The notes beneath the pieces are model-generated. The model did no database searches and was not told the DNA's origin. It saw nothing but the letters and a program-made list of their open reading frames with translations. DNA of 64,000 nucleotides from Achromobacter marplatensis. GTDB taxonomy: Bacteria; Pseudomonadota; Gammaproteobacteria; Burkholderiales; Burkholderiaceae_B. A program made the position numbers and the translations under genes. This document shows positions 30,672 through 40,312 of this stretch, in pieces (position 1 is the first letter of the stretch; every line of letters begins with the position of its first letter). The stretch spans positions 1 to 64,000 of the forward strand of contig NZ_NJIG01000003.1 in NCBI RefSeq assembly GCF_002209535.1, read 5' to 3'.

Positions 30672-30821
30672 AGTTATGGGTGCGCCAGGCGCAGGAATGA
30701 AGAAGCCGGAGTGGCTGGACAATCAGCCGCGAGCCGACATTTTAGCGTCACTGCGCGACCCGCCCCTGGCGGGCCGGTCCGTACGCCGCCTGCCGCCCGC
30801 CTGGCCGCGCGGCAGCGCCCG

Positions 30822-31733
30822 CTATGGGGCGGGATGAAAGCGTTCCAGAAGGCGCAGGAACAGTTCCACGGCACGGGTGCCGGGCCGGGACACCTCGGTG
30901 ATGGCGCTGATGGTGTTTTCGTAGACCGGGCCGTCGGGCAGCTGCGTCAAGGCGTGCCGTCGGGACACCGAATCCGCGTAATGCTGGGGCAGCATCCCGA
31001 GGTAATGGCCTGACGACACCAGCATGGCGATCGCCTCCAGCCCCGTGGCGTCCGGGCCGCGCGCGAACCCGTACGTGCCCAGCGCATCGTGCACGAAGGG
31101 GTGCGAGCGATACACCAGCGGCAGGTCGCGGGCGCGCTCCAGGCTGCCGCGCGCCACGAACAACCGGTGCCGCTCGACGAACAGGCGTTGGTAATGGAAG
31201 CCGCTTTCGCGGCGGTACATGCCCCGCACCGCAATCTGCACGCGTCGCTCGCGCAGCGCCTGGTCCAGGTCGTTGAAGGTCATCACCGTCAGTTCCACCT
31301 TGACGTCGGGCGCCGCCTCCCGCATGGCGCTCAACGCCCGGGGGATCTGGCAATCGGCGTCGGTAATCACGTGCTCGACCATCCCAATGGACAGCGTCCC
31401 CGACAGCACGCCACGGACCGCATCGATCTCGGGCCGGATGCGCTCCAGCGATTTCAGGGCGTCGCGGGCCAGTTCCAGCGCCACTTTGCCCGCCTGGGTC
31501 AGCTCGAAGCCCGACGGCCCGCGGTCGCACAGGCGCACGCCCAGCGTTTCCTCCACCTCGCGCACATGGCGGCTGATGGAGGCCTTGGACATGTTCAGCT
31601 GCTTTTCCGCCGCGGCAAAGCCGTTGGCCTGGGCCACGGCGCAGAAGATGCGCAGGGAGCGCAGGTCGCGCTCGGTGAACTCCGGACGGGCCACGGTCGT
31701 TCCGTTTTGAAAGGTATTGAATTTTGAAACCAT
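30822..31733 (-). CDS. LysR-family transcriptional regulator
   Basis: The 303-residue protein has an HTH in LRSLRIFCAVAQANGFAAAEKQLNMSKASISRHVREVEE and a LysR effector domain. SKASISRHV replaces the common SQPAVS recognition-helix sequence. ATG at 31733 is used; ATG at 31757 adds eight residues and neither has a clear ribosome site. It diverges from the importer-ureohydrolase operon starting at 31881 and is the natural candidate regulator. Confidence 0.85.
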   Translation of the reverse strand: MVSKFNTFQNGTTVARPEFTERDLRSLRIFCAVAQANGFAAAEKQLNMSKASISRHVREVEETLGVRLCDRGPSGFELTQAGKVALELARDALKSLERIRPEIDAVRGVLSGTLSIGMVEHVITDADCQIPRALSAMREAAPDVKVELTVMTFNDLDQALRERRVQIAVRGMYRRESGFHYQRLFVERHRLFVARGSLERARDLPLVYRSHPFVHDALGTYGFARGPDATGLEAIAMLVSSGHYLGMLPQHYADSVSRRHALTQLPDGPVYENTISAITEVSRPGTRAVELFLRLLERFHPAP

Positions 31734-31880
31734 ACCACTAAAAAAATCATTTTTCATGACCGACCCAGGGGAATACAGTTTCTGGAACCGCTGGCCAGGG
31801 AGCGCAGATTCCCGCGGCGGGCCCACACCGGGCCAGCCGGCCCAGCGGCCAAAACACCACGATATTTCAAGGGAAAAATC

Positions 31881-32732
31881 ATGCGGAACCTGTCCAGAAG
31901 GCGCTTTGTCACGACCACCCTCGCCGCCGGGGCGGCGTTGGCCCTGCCCGCGCTCTCGTTTGCCGAGGGCGGATCGCTGGCCGACATCAAGAAGCGCGGC
32001 AAGCTCACGGTGGGCACGGAAGCCGCCTACGAGCCGTTCGAGTTTGTCGAAAACGGCAAGGTCGTGGGCTACGGGCACGACGTGCTGCAATTGATGGCCG
32101 CCAAGCTGGGCGTGCAGCTGGAACAGATGAACCTGCCCTTCCAGGGGCTATTGCCGGGCCTGATGTCGCGCAAGTTCGACCTGGTCGCCACCAGCGTGGG
32201 CATCACCCCGGAACGCGCCAAGCGCTTCGCCTTCACCCAGCCGGTGGGCGTGGTCCGGTCGGTGCTGATGGTGCGGGTGGACGATGCCTCGATCAAGCAG
32301 GACAAGGACATCGCGGGCAAGATCATCGGCACCCAGATGGGATCGTCGTCGCAGCCGGTGGCCGAGGAATTCGAGAAGCGCTTGAAGGAGTCCGGCGCCA
32401 AGGGCTATGCGGACACGAAGCTGTTCCAGGCCTATCCGGACGTGTCCAACGCGCTGGCCAACAAGACCGTGGATGTGGCGCTGATGCCGTCGAACATCGC
32501 CGCGGTCCAGATGCGCAAGCAGCCCGGCGCTTTCCGCATCGCCGGCGAGATCGGCCAGGCCAAGCTGCTGGCCTGGGTCGCGAACCCGCAGGACCTGGAG
32601 ATCCGCCAGTTCGTCAACGACACTTTCGACGAATTGCGCGCGTCCAACCAGTTGCTGGAACTGCAAAAGAAGTGGTTCGGGGCGCCCATGGACATCCCGC
32701 GCGCCAACTACCTGCCTGCCGGCGCCATCTGA
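31881..32732 (+). CDS. Amino-acid-type ABC transporter substrate-binding protein (Tat-type signal)
   Basis: The 283-residue type 3 binding protein has an N-terminus LSRRRFVTTTLAAGAALALP, which has the twin-arginine form. The core KLTVGTEAAYEPFEFVENGKVVGYGHDVLQLMAAKLG follows. AAGGGA precedes the ATG. It heads an operon with two permeases, a ureohydrolase and an ATPase, followed by a RidA gene after a 47-bp gap, so its ligand may be a guanidino compound. Confidence 0.87.
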   Translation: MRNLSRRRFVTTTLAAGAALALPALSFAEGGSLADIKKRGKLTVGTEAAYEPFEFVENGKVVGYGHDVLQLMAAKLGVQLEQMNLPFQGLLPGLMSRKFDLVATSVGITPERAKRFAFTQPVGVVRSVLMVRVDDASIKQDKDIAGKIIGTQMGSSSQPVAEEFEKRLKESGAKGYADTKLFQAYPDVSNALANKTVDVALMPSNIAAVQMRKQPGAFRIAGEIGQAKLLAWVANPQDLEIRQFVNDTFDELRASNQLLELQKKWFGAPMDIPRANYLPAGAI

Positions 32733-32742
32733 GCCCGCCGCC

Positions 32743-33423
32743 ATGCTGGACTGGTTGAATCAAAACGGCGCGCTGGCGCCGTTCCTGCACGGCGTCGTCT
32801 CGGGCACGGCCATCACCATCGCGGCATCGGCGGCGGCCTTCGCCATCGGCATCGTGCTGGGCGTCGTCCTGCTGCTGGCGCGGATGTCGCCCTATGCGCC
32901 GGTGCGCGGCGTGGTCATGCTGTGGGTCAGCGCCATCCGCGGCACGCCCGCGCTGATCCACATGCTGATCGCCTACTACGTGGTGCCGCCGCTGCTGGGC
33001 ATTTCGGTGTCGCCCATCGCCGCGGGCATCGGCGCGCTGGCCTGTAACACCAGCGCCTACATCGTGGAAATCCTGCGCGGCGCGCTGGGCACGCTGTCGG
33101 GCGGCCAGGTGGCCGCGGCCCGCGCCCTGGGGATGCGGCGCCGGCAGATCTGGCGCTATGTGCTGCTGCCCCAGGTGTTCTACCGCGCCATCCCGCCGCT
33201 GACCAGCGAACTGACCATCCTGCTCAAGGCATCCTCGTTGATGTCCATCATCGCGGTGCCTGAACTGGCCACGGTCGCGCGCAACGCCACGTTGCAAAGC
33301 GACCTGCCGCTGCAGGTGTTCACGGTGACGGCGGTCGTCTATTTCATCATTCTGTTCTGCCTGTCGGCCGTCTCAAGGCTGTGCGAGCGGCGCGTGTCGA
33401 GGATGCTGCCCCATGCCCATTGA
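32743..33423 (+). CDS. Amino-acid ABC transporter permease
   Basis: The 226-residue permease has an EAA loop in AAARALGMRRRQIWRYVLLPQVFYRAIPP. It overlaps the next permease gene by 11 bp, so the two probably form a heterodimeric channel for the binding protein encoded 10 bp upstream. Confidence 0.9.
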   Translation: MLDWLNQNGALAPFLHGVVSGTAITIAASAAAFAIGIVLGVVLLLARMSPYAPVRGVVMLWVSAIRGTPALIHMLIAYYVVPPLLGISVSPIAAGIGALACNTSAYIVEILRGALGTLSGGQVAAARALGMRRRQIWRYVLLPQVFYRAIPPLTSELTILLKASSLMSIIAVPELATVARNATLQSDLPLQVFTVTAVVYFIILFCLSAVSRLCERRVSRMLPHAH

Positions 33424-34075
33424 TCTCTCCATCGTCGGGGAATCCATCCCCGTGCTGCTCAAGGGCCTGCGGATCACGGCGCTGGTCAGCCTCATCGGCA
33501 TTCCGCTGGGCATGCTGATCGGCAGCCTGGCCGCCTACGCGGCGCAGTCGCGCACGCCCTTGCGCCCGCTTGCACTGGGTTACGTGGAGCTGGTACGCAA
33601 CATTCCGTACCTGATCCTCGTCTACCTGTCGTTCTTCGGGCTGCCCAAGCTGGGCGTACCGGCTTCCGCCATGTCGGTCGCCATCGGCTGCACGGCGTTC
33701 TACACGGGTGGCTACTTCTGCGAAATCCTGCGCGCCGCCCTGCAAAGCGTGCCGCGCGGGCAGACCAGCGCGTCGCTGTCGCTGGGCATGACGTACTGGC
33801 AGACGCAGCGCCACATCGTCGTGCCGCAGCTGTTCGGCTACCTGATTCCGCCCACCACCAGCCTCGTCATCATGATGTTCAAGGACTCGGCGATCTTTTC
33901 GGTGATGAGCCTGCCCGAAATGACCTACCAGAGCAATCTGCTGACGGCCAATACCTTCGCGTACCTGGAAGTGCTGGGCACGACCGCGCTGATCTATTGG
34001 CTGTGCAGCGTGCTGATGGCCGGCATCGGCCGCCGCCTGGAATCCGTGGCACGCCGCAGCACCCACCAGGCCTGA
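33413..34075 (+). CDS. Amino-acid ABC transporter permease
   Basis: The 220-residue partner permease has an EAA loop in ASLSLGMTYWQTQRHIVVPQLFGYLIPP. It overlaps the previous permease and precedes the ureohydrolase gene by 35 bp. The ATPase is encoded beyond that enzyme. Confidence 0.9.
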   Translation: MPIDLSIVGESIPVLLKGLRITALVSLIGIPLGMLIGSLAAYAAQSRTPLRPLALGYVELVRNIPYLILVYLSFFGLPKLGVPASAMSVAIGCTAFYTGGYFCEILRAALQSVPRGQTSASLSLGMTYWQTQRHIVVPQLFGYLIPPTTSLVIMMFKDSAIFSVMSLPEMTYQSNLLTANTFAYLEVLGTTALIYWLCSVLMAGIGRRLESVARRSTHQA

Positions 34076-34110
34076 CTCCCTTCATCCTCCCTGCAACAGG
34101 AACCCCAGAC

Positions 34111-35066
34111 ATGAGCACCTATACCGTCCCCCCCCGCACCGGCCACCCTACCCTGCTGTATTCGACGCTGGCGCTGGAGCTGGACAACCTCCAGGCCGAC
34201 ATCGCGGTCCTGGGCATGCCCTACGGATCGCCGTATTCGGCCGCCGACTTCAGCAACGACCAGACGAATGCGCCCACTGCCATCCGCCAGGCCACCGACC
34301 GCGTCGTGCGCCGCCCCGGCCACTATGACTTCGACATCGACGGTCCGCTGCTGCAAGGCCGCGACGACATCCGCTTCGTGGATTGCGGCGACATCGTCCC
34401 CGACCTGTCCAAGCCGCGGGGGGAACACTACGACCGCGCCGAAGCCGCCGTGCGCCGCATCGCCGCCGCCGGCGCCGTGCCCATCGTGCTGGGCGGCGAC
34501 CACGGCATCACCACGCCCATCCTGCGCGGCCTGGACCAGAAAGGCCCGATCACGCTGGTGCACATCGACGCCCACCTGGACTGGCGCGACGACGTCAACG
34601 GCGTGCGCGACGGGCTGTCCAGCCCCATCCGCCGCGCCTCTGAAATGGCGCACGTGGACCGCATCATCCAGATCGGCCTGCGCGCCCAGGGCAGTGGCCG
34701 CCCGGAAGAACTGGTGGCCGCCCGCGCCTATGGCGCCGAGCTCGTCACCGCCTACGAGCTGCACGACGTGGGCATGGACGCCGTGCTGGAGCGCATTCCC
34801 GACGGCGGCAATTACTACCTGACCATCGACGCCGACGGCATGGACCCGGCCACCATGCCCGCCGTGGCCGGCCCCGCCCCCGGCGGCGTCACCTTCGTCC
34901 AGGCCCGCAAGCTGATCCATGGCCTGGTGCGCAAGGGCCGCGTGGTGGGCATGGACATCGTCGAGATCCAACCGGAAAAGGACCTGAACCAGATTTCCTG
35001 CATCACCGCCGGCCGCCTGATCCTGAACCTGATCGGCGCCTCGATCCGCGCGGGGCATTACGACAA

Positions 35067-35070
<4 letters not shown>
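34111..35070 (+). CDS. Ureohydrolase (agmatinase/arginase/guanidinobutyrase family)
   Basis: The 319-residue enzyme of the binuclear-manganese ureohydrolase fold has a complete metal set: GGDHG (His131), HIDAHLD (Asp153, His155, Asp157) and TIDADGMDP (Asp240, Asp242). Members remove urea from arginine, agmatine, guanidinobutyrate or other guanidines. The insertion between two permease genes and the ATPase, with a 4-bp ATGA overlap to the ATPase gene, implies it works on what this importer brings in. Sequence does not fix the substrate. ATG at 34111 follows CAACAGGAACC. Confidence 0.9.
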
Positions 35071-35810
<740 letters not shown>

Positions 35811-35857
35811 CCCGGCCCGGCGCCCCGGCGCGCCGGCCTTACGACAAGACATGCATC

Positions 35858-36268
35858 ATGGCGCACACCCGCATTCGTAAATTCAATACCCGCGACACCT
35901 ATCCCGAGCAGCAGCTGGATAACGACCTGTGCCAGGCCGTCGTGGCGGGCAACCTGGTGTTCCTGCGCGGCCAGATCGGCCAGGACCTGGATTCCCGCGA
36001 GTCGATCGGCGTTGGCGACGTGGCCGCGCAGGCCGAGAAGGCCATGGCCAACGTCGCCATGCTGCTGGAAGAATGTGGCAGCGAGCTTTCGCACATCTGC
36101 AAGCTGACGGTTTATCTTGTCGATGTGCGGTACCGCGAAACCGTCTACCGCGTCATGGGCCGCTGGCTCAAGGGCGTGTTCCCTGTATCCACCGGCATCG
36201 TGGTGTCGGCGCTGGCGCGGCCGGAATGGCTGGTCGAGATCGACGTGACGGCCGTCATCCCCAGTTGA
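35858..36268 (+). CDS. RidA/YjgF-family protein (enamine/imine deaminase-like)
   Basis: The 136-residue protein has the RidA fold, including QAEKAMANVAMLLEECGSELSHICKLTVYLVD and a C-terminal LVEIDVTAVIP that approximates the usual VEIEAIA end. The canonical Arg of active RidA is near RYRETVYRVMG but the alignment is uncertain. Family members hydrolyse reactive enamines/imines made by PLP enzymes, or act in specific catabolic routes. It follows the ATPase gene by 47 bp and probably belongs to the guanidino-compound operon. Confidence 0.82.
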   Translation: MAHTRIRKFNTRDTYPEQQLDNDLCQAVVAGNLVFLRGQIGQDLDSRESIGVGDVAAQAEKAMANVAMLLEECGSELSHICKLTVYLVDVRYRETVYRVMGRWLKGVFPVSTGIVVSALARPEWLVEIDVTAVIPS

Positions 36269-36323
36269 ATGGCGGCCCGCTGACGCGGCATGCTAGGCTT
36301 TCCCGTTAACTCGGGAGGCCAGC

Positions 36324-36650
36324 ATGCAATTCAACATCAAGGACCGCAAGGGCCAGATCATCGGCGTGGCGGACGTGCAGACCGGCGCCAACGCGCTGAT
36401 GTCAGGCAGCTTTGCGCCCACCCCGCTATTCGCCCCTTACGCCCCCCTGTTCCGTGCCTTGGAACAGGCTGCCACGGAGGCCACGACAGAAACGTCTGAC
36501 CGCCTGCAACGGGACATCGACGGCCACGGCTTCCGTGCCGAGGGCCCCTTGCCGCTGCCCACCAGCGCGCCCCTTGAGGCCCTGGCGATCACGCGCCACG
36601 GCGTCAGCTTTCGCCTGAAGCCGCCCGCTGCTGCGAAGGCCGGCGCATGA
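36324..36650 (+). CDS. Small hypothetical protein
   Basis: This 108-residue soluble protein has no signal peptide and no recognised domain. GGGAGG lies 6 bp before the ATG and the stop overlaps the next start (ATGA), so it is a genuine gene coupled to the TlpA-like membrane protein. No function can be inferred. Confidence 0.65.
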   Translation: MQFNIKDRKGQIIGVADVQTGANALMSGSFAPTPLFAPYAPLFRALEQAATEATTETSDRLQRDIDGHGFRAEGPLPLPTSAPLEALAITRHGVSFRLKPPAAAKAGA

Positions 36651-37474
36651 CGCCTGCCATCCGTATCGGCCCCCTGGTCATCCCCTCCGAATTCGCCGTA
36701 CTGCTCGTTGCGGCCGCCGTCGGTTTGCTGGCGGCGCGGCTGTTGAACCGCCAACGCAGCGAGGCCAATGAACTGAGCACGGCCTTGTGGCGCGCGATGC
36801 TGGTCGGCCTGCTGGTCGCCCGGCTGGGTTTCGTCTGGCAATACCGCGAGCACTATCTGCCCGACCCGATCAAGATATTGGATTTGCGCGACGGCGGCTG
36901 GGCGGGGCTGGCGGGTCTTGCCGCCGCTTGGGGTTACGTGCTGTTCGCCGCGGTCCGGCGCCACGCGCCGCGCGCCGCCCTGCTGGGCGCCGCGGCGCTG
37001 GCAAGTGTCGTGTGGGTCGGCGGCGGCCGCTGGCTTGCCCCCACGCCACAAGCGCAGCCCGAATTGGCCGCCTTGGCGGTGCAGCGCATCGACGGGGCGC
37101 CCGCCGCGTTGTCCGCGTTCCACGGCAAGCCCACCGTCATCAATCTGTGGGCCAGCTGGTGCCCGCCGTGCCGGCGCGAAATGCCGGCTTTCGCCAAGGC
37201 GCAGGCGACCAATCCCGACGTGAATTTCGTCTTCCTGAACCAGGGCGAGGCTCCGCCCGACGTCGCGCAATTCCTGGCACAGCATGCGCCCGCCCTGCGC
37301 AATGTGCTGCTCGATCCGGCTGGCGAGGCATCACGCAAGCTCAGCAACCGCGGCCTGCCCGCCACACTGTTCCTGGACGCGCAGGGTCGTTTGGTCGACC
37401 TGCGCGTGGGCGAGCTGTCCACGGCGTCGCTGGCGCAACGCCTGGAAGCCATCCAGAAAGCGGACGGCGGCTGA
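36647..37474 (+). CDS. TlpA-like thiol-disulfide oxidoreductase with an N-terminal membrane domain
   Basis: In this 275-residue protein, residues 1-130 hold about four membrane helices resembling the start of prolipoprotein diacylglyceryl transferase (PSEFAVLLVAAAVG, WRAMLVGLLVARLGFVWQYREHY). Residues about 140-275 are a thioredoxin domain with CPPC (Cys172, Cys175) in NLWASWCPPCRREMP and a cis-Pro in GLPATLF. It is probably anchored in the inner membrane with the thioredoxin domain outside, reducing disulfides or maturing cytochromes. It is much shorter than a full Lgt and cannot be one. Confidence 0.8.
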   Translation: MTPAIRIGPLVIPSEFAVLLVAAAVGLLAARLLNRQRSEANELSTALWRAMLVGLLVARLGFVWQYREHYLPDPIKILDLRDGGWAGLAGLAAAWGYVLFAAVRRHAPRAALLGAAALASVVWVGGGRWLAPTPQAQPELAALAVQRIDGAPAALSAFHGKPTVINLWASWCPPCRREMPAFAKAQATNPDVNFVFLNQGEAPPDVAQFLAQHAPALRNVLLDPAGEASRKLSNRGLPATLFLDAQGRLVDLRVGELSTASLAQRLEAIQKADGG

Positions 37475-37481
37475 CGCAGCC

Positions 37482-37805
37482 TCATTGCGGCGTCGCGCTA
37501 GCCCAGGGCAACGCCAGCCCCTGCATCGTCCGTTCAAAGAGATGCAGGCGCTGGCCGATGTGCGCAGCCGGCGCGTCCAGGCGCGCCACCATCACCGGGC
37601 CGTTGGGCAATGCGCGAATGGTGGCGACCACGGCGGGCGCCGCCTCGCCGGGCTTGGCGGGCATCGTGGTCCACGCCAGCAGCTCGCCCGCTTCCACGGG
37701 GACTTGCCGCGCCTGGGCCTGATCCTGCCCGCACGCCGGGCACCACAGCCTGGCGGGATACACCCGGTGGCCGCAGGCGTGGCATTCAAAAACGTTCACG
37801 CTCAT
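37482..37805 (-). CDS. DUF35 OB-fold protein with N-terminal zinc ribbon
   Basis: The 107-residue protein has CHACG...CPACG (residues about 7-27), a rubredoxin-like zinc site, followed by a short OB-fold. Such proteins partner with thiolase-like enzymes and acyl-CoA-handling proteins. The start overlaps the stop of the thiolase-like gene (ATGA), indicating co-translation and probably a complex. It is last in a four-gene operon. Confidence 0.85.
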   Translation of the reverse strand: MSVNVFECHACGHRVYPARLWCPACGQDQAQARQVPVEAGELLAWTTMPAKPGEAAPAVVATIRALPNGPVMVARLDAPAAHIGQRLHLFERTMQGLALPWASATPQ

Positions 37806-38950
37806 GCGCCCTCCGCCGAGAGTACCGCCGCATTGGCGCACATTCCGTAGCGCAATTGCACCATGCCGTAGCCGGTCACAACGCCGTGGCGTAGTCCGGG
37901 CAACTGGCGCGCCCCCGCCTGCCCCAGCAACTGCCGCGATACCTCGACCAACCCATGCATACCGCCCGCCGTGCCCGCTTGTCCCGCAGACAGTTGGCCG
38001 CCAGCCGTATTGACGGGCAACGCCCTTGTCGCGATGCGGCGGGCAACGAAGCCCGGCAAGTCATCCGCGCGCGCGAACCCCAGATCGCACAATTGCGCCA
38101 AGGCCATCGCCGGGTAGTCGTCGTACACGCTGATCACGTCCATGTCTTCAGGCCCCAACCCCGCCCGGCGCCACAGGTCCGGTGCAAAGGCCGCAATACC
38201 GGTGGCCAACCCGTCGCCTTCCTGCTGGTCGTCGTTGTAGCGGGCGTCGCTGGCGATCAGCCGCACGCTGACGCCTTGCGGCTGCGCGCGCAGCACCAGC
38301 GCACTGGCCCCGCTGACGACGGGCACGCAGTCCAGCCGGCCCAGCGGCGGCGCGACAAGCGGCGCATCCAGGTATTGGGCCAGGGTCAGCGGCTGGCGGT
38401 AGGCGGCGTTCGGGTTGTCGACCGCCCATTGCCGTTGCGCCACGCACAACGCGCCATAGTCTTCGCGGCGCAAGCCCGTACGCGCCATTTGCCGCTGCGT
38501 CAGCATCGCGAACAAGGGATTCGGCCCCTCGCAGCCCAAGGGACTCAGGTATTCCTGCGCGCTGCGGTTGTAGCCACGCACCAGCCCGGCGAAGTCGGCG
38601 CCGGAGAAGTGGTCGCCGGACGCCAGCACGATCGTCCGGGCCTGGCCGGCTTCCAGCGCCAGCCACGCCTGCCGCAGCAGATTGATGGCGCTGGCGCCCC
38701 CCATTTCGTCCTGCATGCACCAATTCAGCCGCAGGCCCAGGCGCCAGCCCAGATCGATGGCGCGATCCGGCCGCAGCGTGAACGACGCCACGCCCAGCCC
38801 GTCCACGTCGGCGGGCGTCAATCCGGCGCCGCGCAGGGCATCGCCGATCGCCTGGGCCATCAAGCCGGCGGTGCTGCACGACGCATCGGGATGCCGTAGC
38901 GCCGGCGTTTCCCCTACGCTGACGATGCCCGGGCGAGGGTCCCCACTCAT
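37802..38950 (-). CDS. Thiolase-superfamily protein (SCP-x/lipid-transfer type), possible retro-aldolase
   Basis: The 382-residue thiolase-fold protein is of the SCP-x/Ltp type. In true thiolases the nucleophilic Cys lies just before GG/GS in the first active-site loop. Here the loop reads CMQDEMGGASAINLL, with Met immediately before GG, so Claisen chemistry is doubtful. The C-terminal segment has SGYGM-like TGYGMVQLRYG instead of the CGGG-type loop. Ltp2-like relatives that lack the Cys act with DUF35 partners as side-chain aldolases. ATG at 38950 overlaps the transporter stop. Confidence 0.82.
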   Translation of the reverse strand: MSGDPRPGIVSVGETPALRHPDASCSTAGLMAQAIGDALRGAGLTPADVDGLGVASFTLRPDRAIDLGWRLGLRLNWCMQDEMGGASAINLLRQAWLALEAGQARTIVLASGDHFSGADFAGLVRGYNRSAQEYLSPLGCEGPNPLFAMLTQRQMARTGLRREDYGALCVAQRQWAVDNPNAAYRQPLTLAQYLDAPLVAPPLGRLDCVPVVSGASALVLRAQPQGVSVRLIASDARYNDDQQEGDGLATGIAAFAPDLWRRAGLGPEDMDVISVYDDYPAMALAQLCDLGFARADDLPGFVARRIATRALPVNTAGGQLSAGQAGTAGGMHGLVEVSRQLLGQAGARQLPGLRHGVVTGYGMVQLRYGMCANAAVLSAEGA

Positions 38951-40260
38951 TCCGTGTCCTCGCGCGGCGGCTCGCGCGTCAGCAGCAAGGTGATCACCGT
39001 GATGGCGGCCATGCCCACCAGGAACCACGCGACCGGCGTGGCCGATTCATACTTGCGCAGCAGCGCCATGGCGATCAGCGGCGACAGGCCGCCCGCGAAC
39101 ACGGACGCCAGTTCGTGCCCCAGCGCCAGACCCGTGTAGCGGACTTCGGCCGGGAAAAGTTCAGCGAAGTACGCGGGCTGCGTGCCGATCATGGCGGCGT
39201 GGCAGACCGTGTTGCCCAGAAAGAAGGCCAGGAAGATCCATACCGGTTCCTTCGTCTGCACCAGCCAGAAGAAGGGAAACGCGACCAGCACCAGGCCGGC
39301 GGAGCCGATCAAGTACACCGCGCGGCGCCCGATGCGGTCGGACAAGTGGCCGAACCACACCAACGAGCCCAGTTCGACGAACATCGACGCCAGCACGCCG
39401 CCCAGCATGACGTCATTGGGAATGCCCAGGAATTTGCCGTAGGCCAGCGCAAACGCCAGGAAAATGTATGAGCCGCCGTTCTCGGCCACGCGCAGGCCCA
39501 TCGCGGTCAGCACCTGACGCGGGTAGCGGCGGAACACTTCCACGGCTGGCATGCCGCGCTTGGCCGTCTTCTTGGCCTGCACGAACTCTTCGCTTTCGGG
39601 GATGTGCTTGCGGATGTAGAGGCCCACCCCGAAGATCAGCACGCTCAGCAGGAATGGCAGGCGCCAGCCCCAGCTCATGAAGGACTCCTGCGGCAGCTGC
39701 TGGGCCAGCATGAAGACCGCCGACGACAACACGAAGCCGCCCGCCACGCCCAACTGGCTGAACGACGAGAAGTAGCCGCGCCGCTTGCCGCCGACCGCTT
39801 CGCTGATGAGCAGCACGCCGCCGCCCCACTCGCCCCCGGCGGCTGCGCCTTGCAGCATGCGCAGCACCACCATCGCCACGGGGGCCCAGAAGCCGACCTG
39901 CTCATAAGTAGGCAGCAAGCCGATCAGGAACGTGGCCGCCCCCATCAGCCCCAGCGTCCATTCCAGCGCGAGCTTGCGGCCGTAGCGGTCGCCGATGTGG
40001 CCGAAGATCACGCCGCCCAGTGGGCGCGCCAGGAAGCCCACGGCAAAACCGGCGAACGCGCCCATCGTGCCCAGCAGCGGGTCGGTGCCTTTGGGAAAGA
40101 ACAGCTCGCCGAAGACCAGCGCCGCGGCCGTGCCATAGATGAAAAAGTCGTACCACTCCATCGCGTTGCCCGCGACGGAGGCCATCACTACGCGCCGGGT
40201 CCGCTTTCTTTTTGCCTCGTCGCCGGCGGACAACGCCGCCCCCTTGTATGCCATCGTCAT
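38947..40260 (-). CDS. MFS transporter, metabolite:H+ symporter (MHS) family
   Basis: The 437-residue, 12-helix protein has the MHS signature NAMEWYDFFIYGTAAALVFGELFFP and GGVIFGHIGDRYGRK between helices 2 and 3. MHS members import organic acids such as shikimate, ketoglutarate or aromatic acids. AAGGGG lies before ATG at 40260. It overlaps the thiolase-like gene by 4 bp, so uptake of the pathway substrate is its likely job. Confidence 0.88.
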   Translation of the reverse strand: MTMAYKGAALSAGDEAKRKRTRRVVMASVAGNAMEWYDFFIYGTAAALVFGELFFPKGTDPLLGTMGAFAGFAVGFLARPLGGVIFGHIGDRYGRKLALEWTLGLMGAATFLIGLLPTYEQVGFWAPVAMVVLRMLQGAAAGGEWGGGVLLISEAVGGKRRGYFSSFSQLGVAGGFVLSSAVFMLAQQLPQESFMSWGWRLPFLLSVLIFGVGLYIRKHIPESEEFVQAKKTAKRGMPAVEVFRRYPRQVLTAMGLRVAENGGSYIFLAFALAYGKFLGIPNDVMLGGVLASMFVELGSLVWFGHLSDRIGRRAVYLIGSAGLVLVAFPFFWLVQTKEPVWIFLAFFLGNTVCHAAMIGTQPAYFAELFPAEVRYTGLALGHELASVFAGGLSPLIAMALLRKYESATPVAWFLVGMAAITVITLLLTREPPREDTE

Positions 40261-40312
40261 TGCCGCCCCTTGGATTTTTGAATGTTCAATGGCGCGCAAG
40301 CGCCGGTTCACG

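Noticed and set aside
30760..30800. GC-rich hairpin after the LysR gene at 30822
   Set aside because: There is no U tract on the minus strand; it may be a coincidence of GC content.
36647..37040. Calling the TlpA-like gene an Lgt (prolipoprotein diacylglyceryl transferase)
   Set aside because: Only the first helices resemble Lgt; the protein then changes to a thioredoxin domain and lacks the rest of the enzyme.
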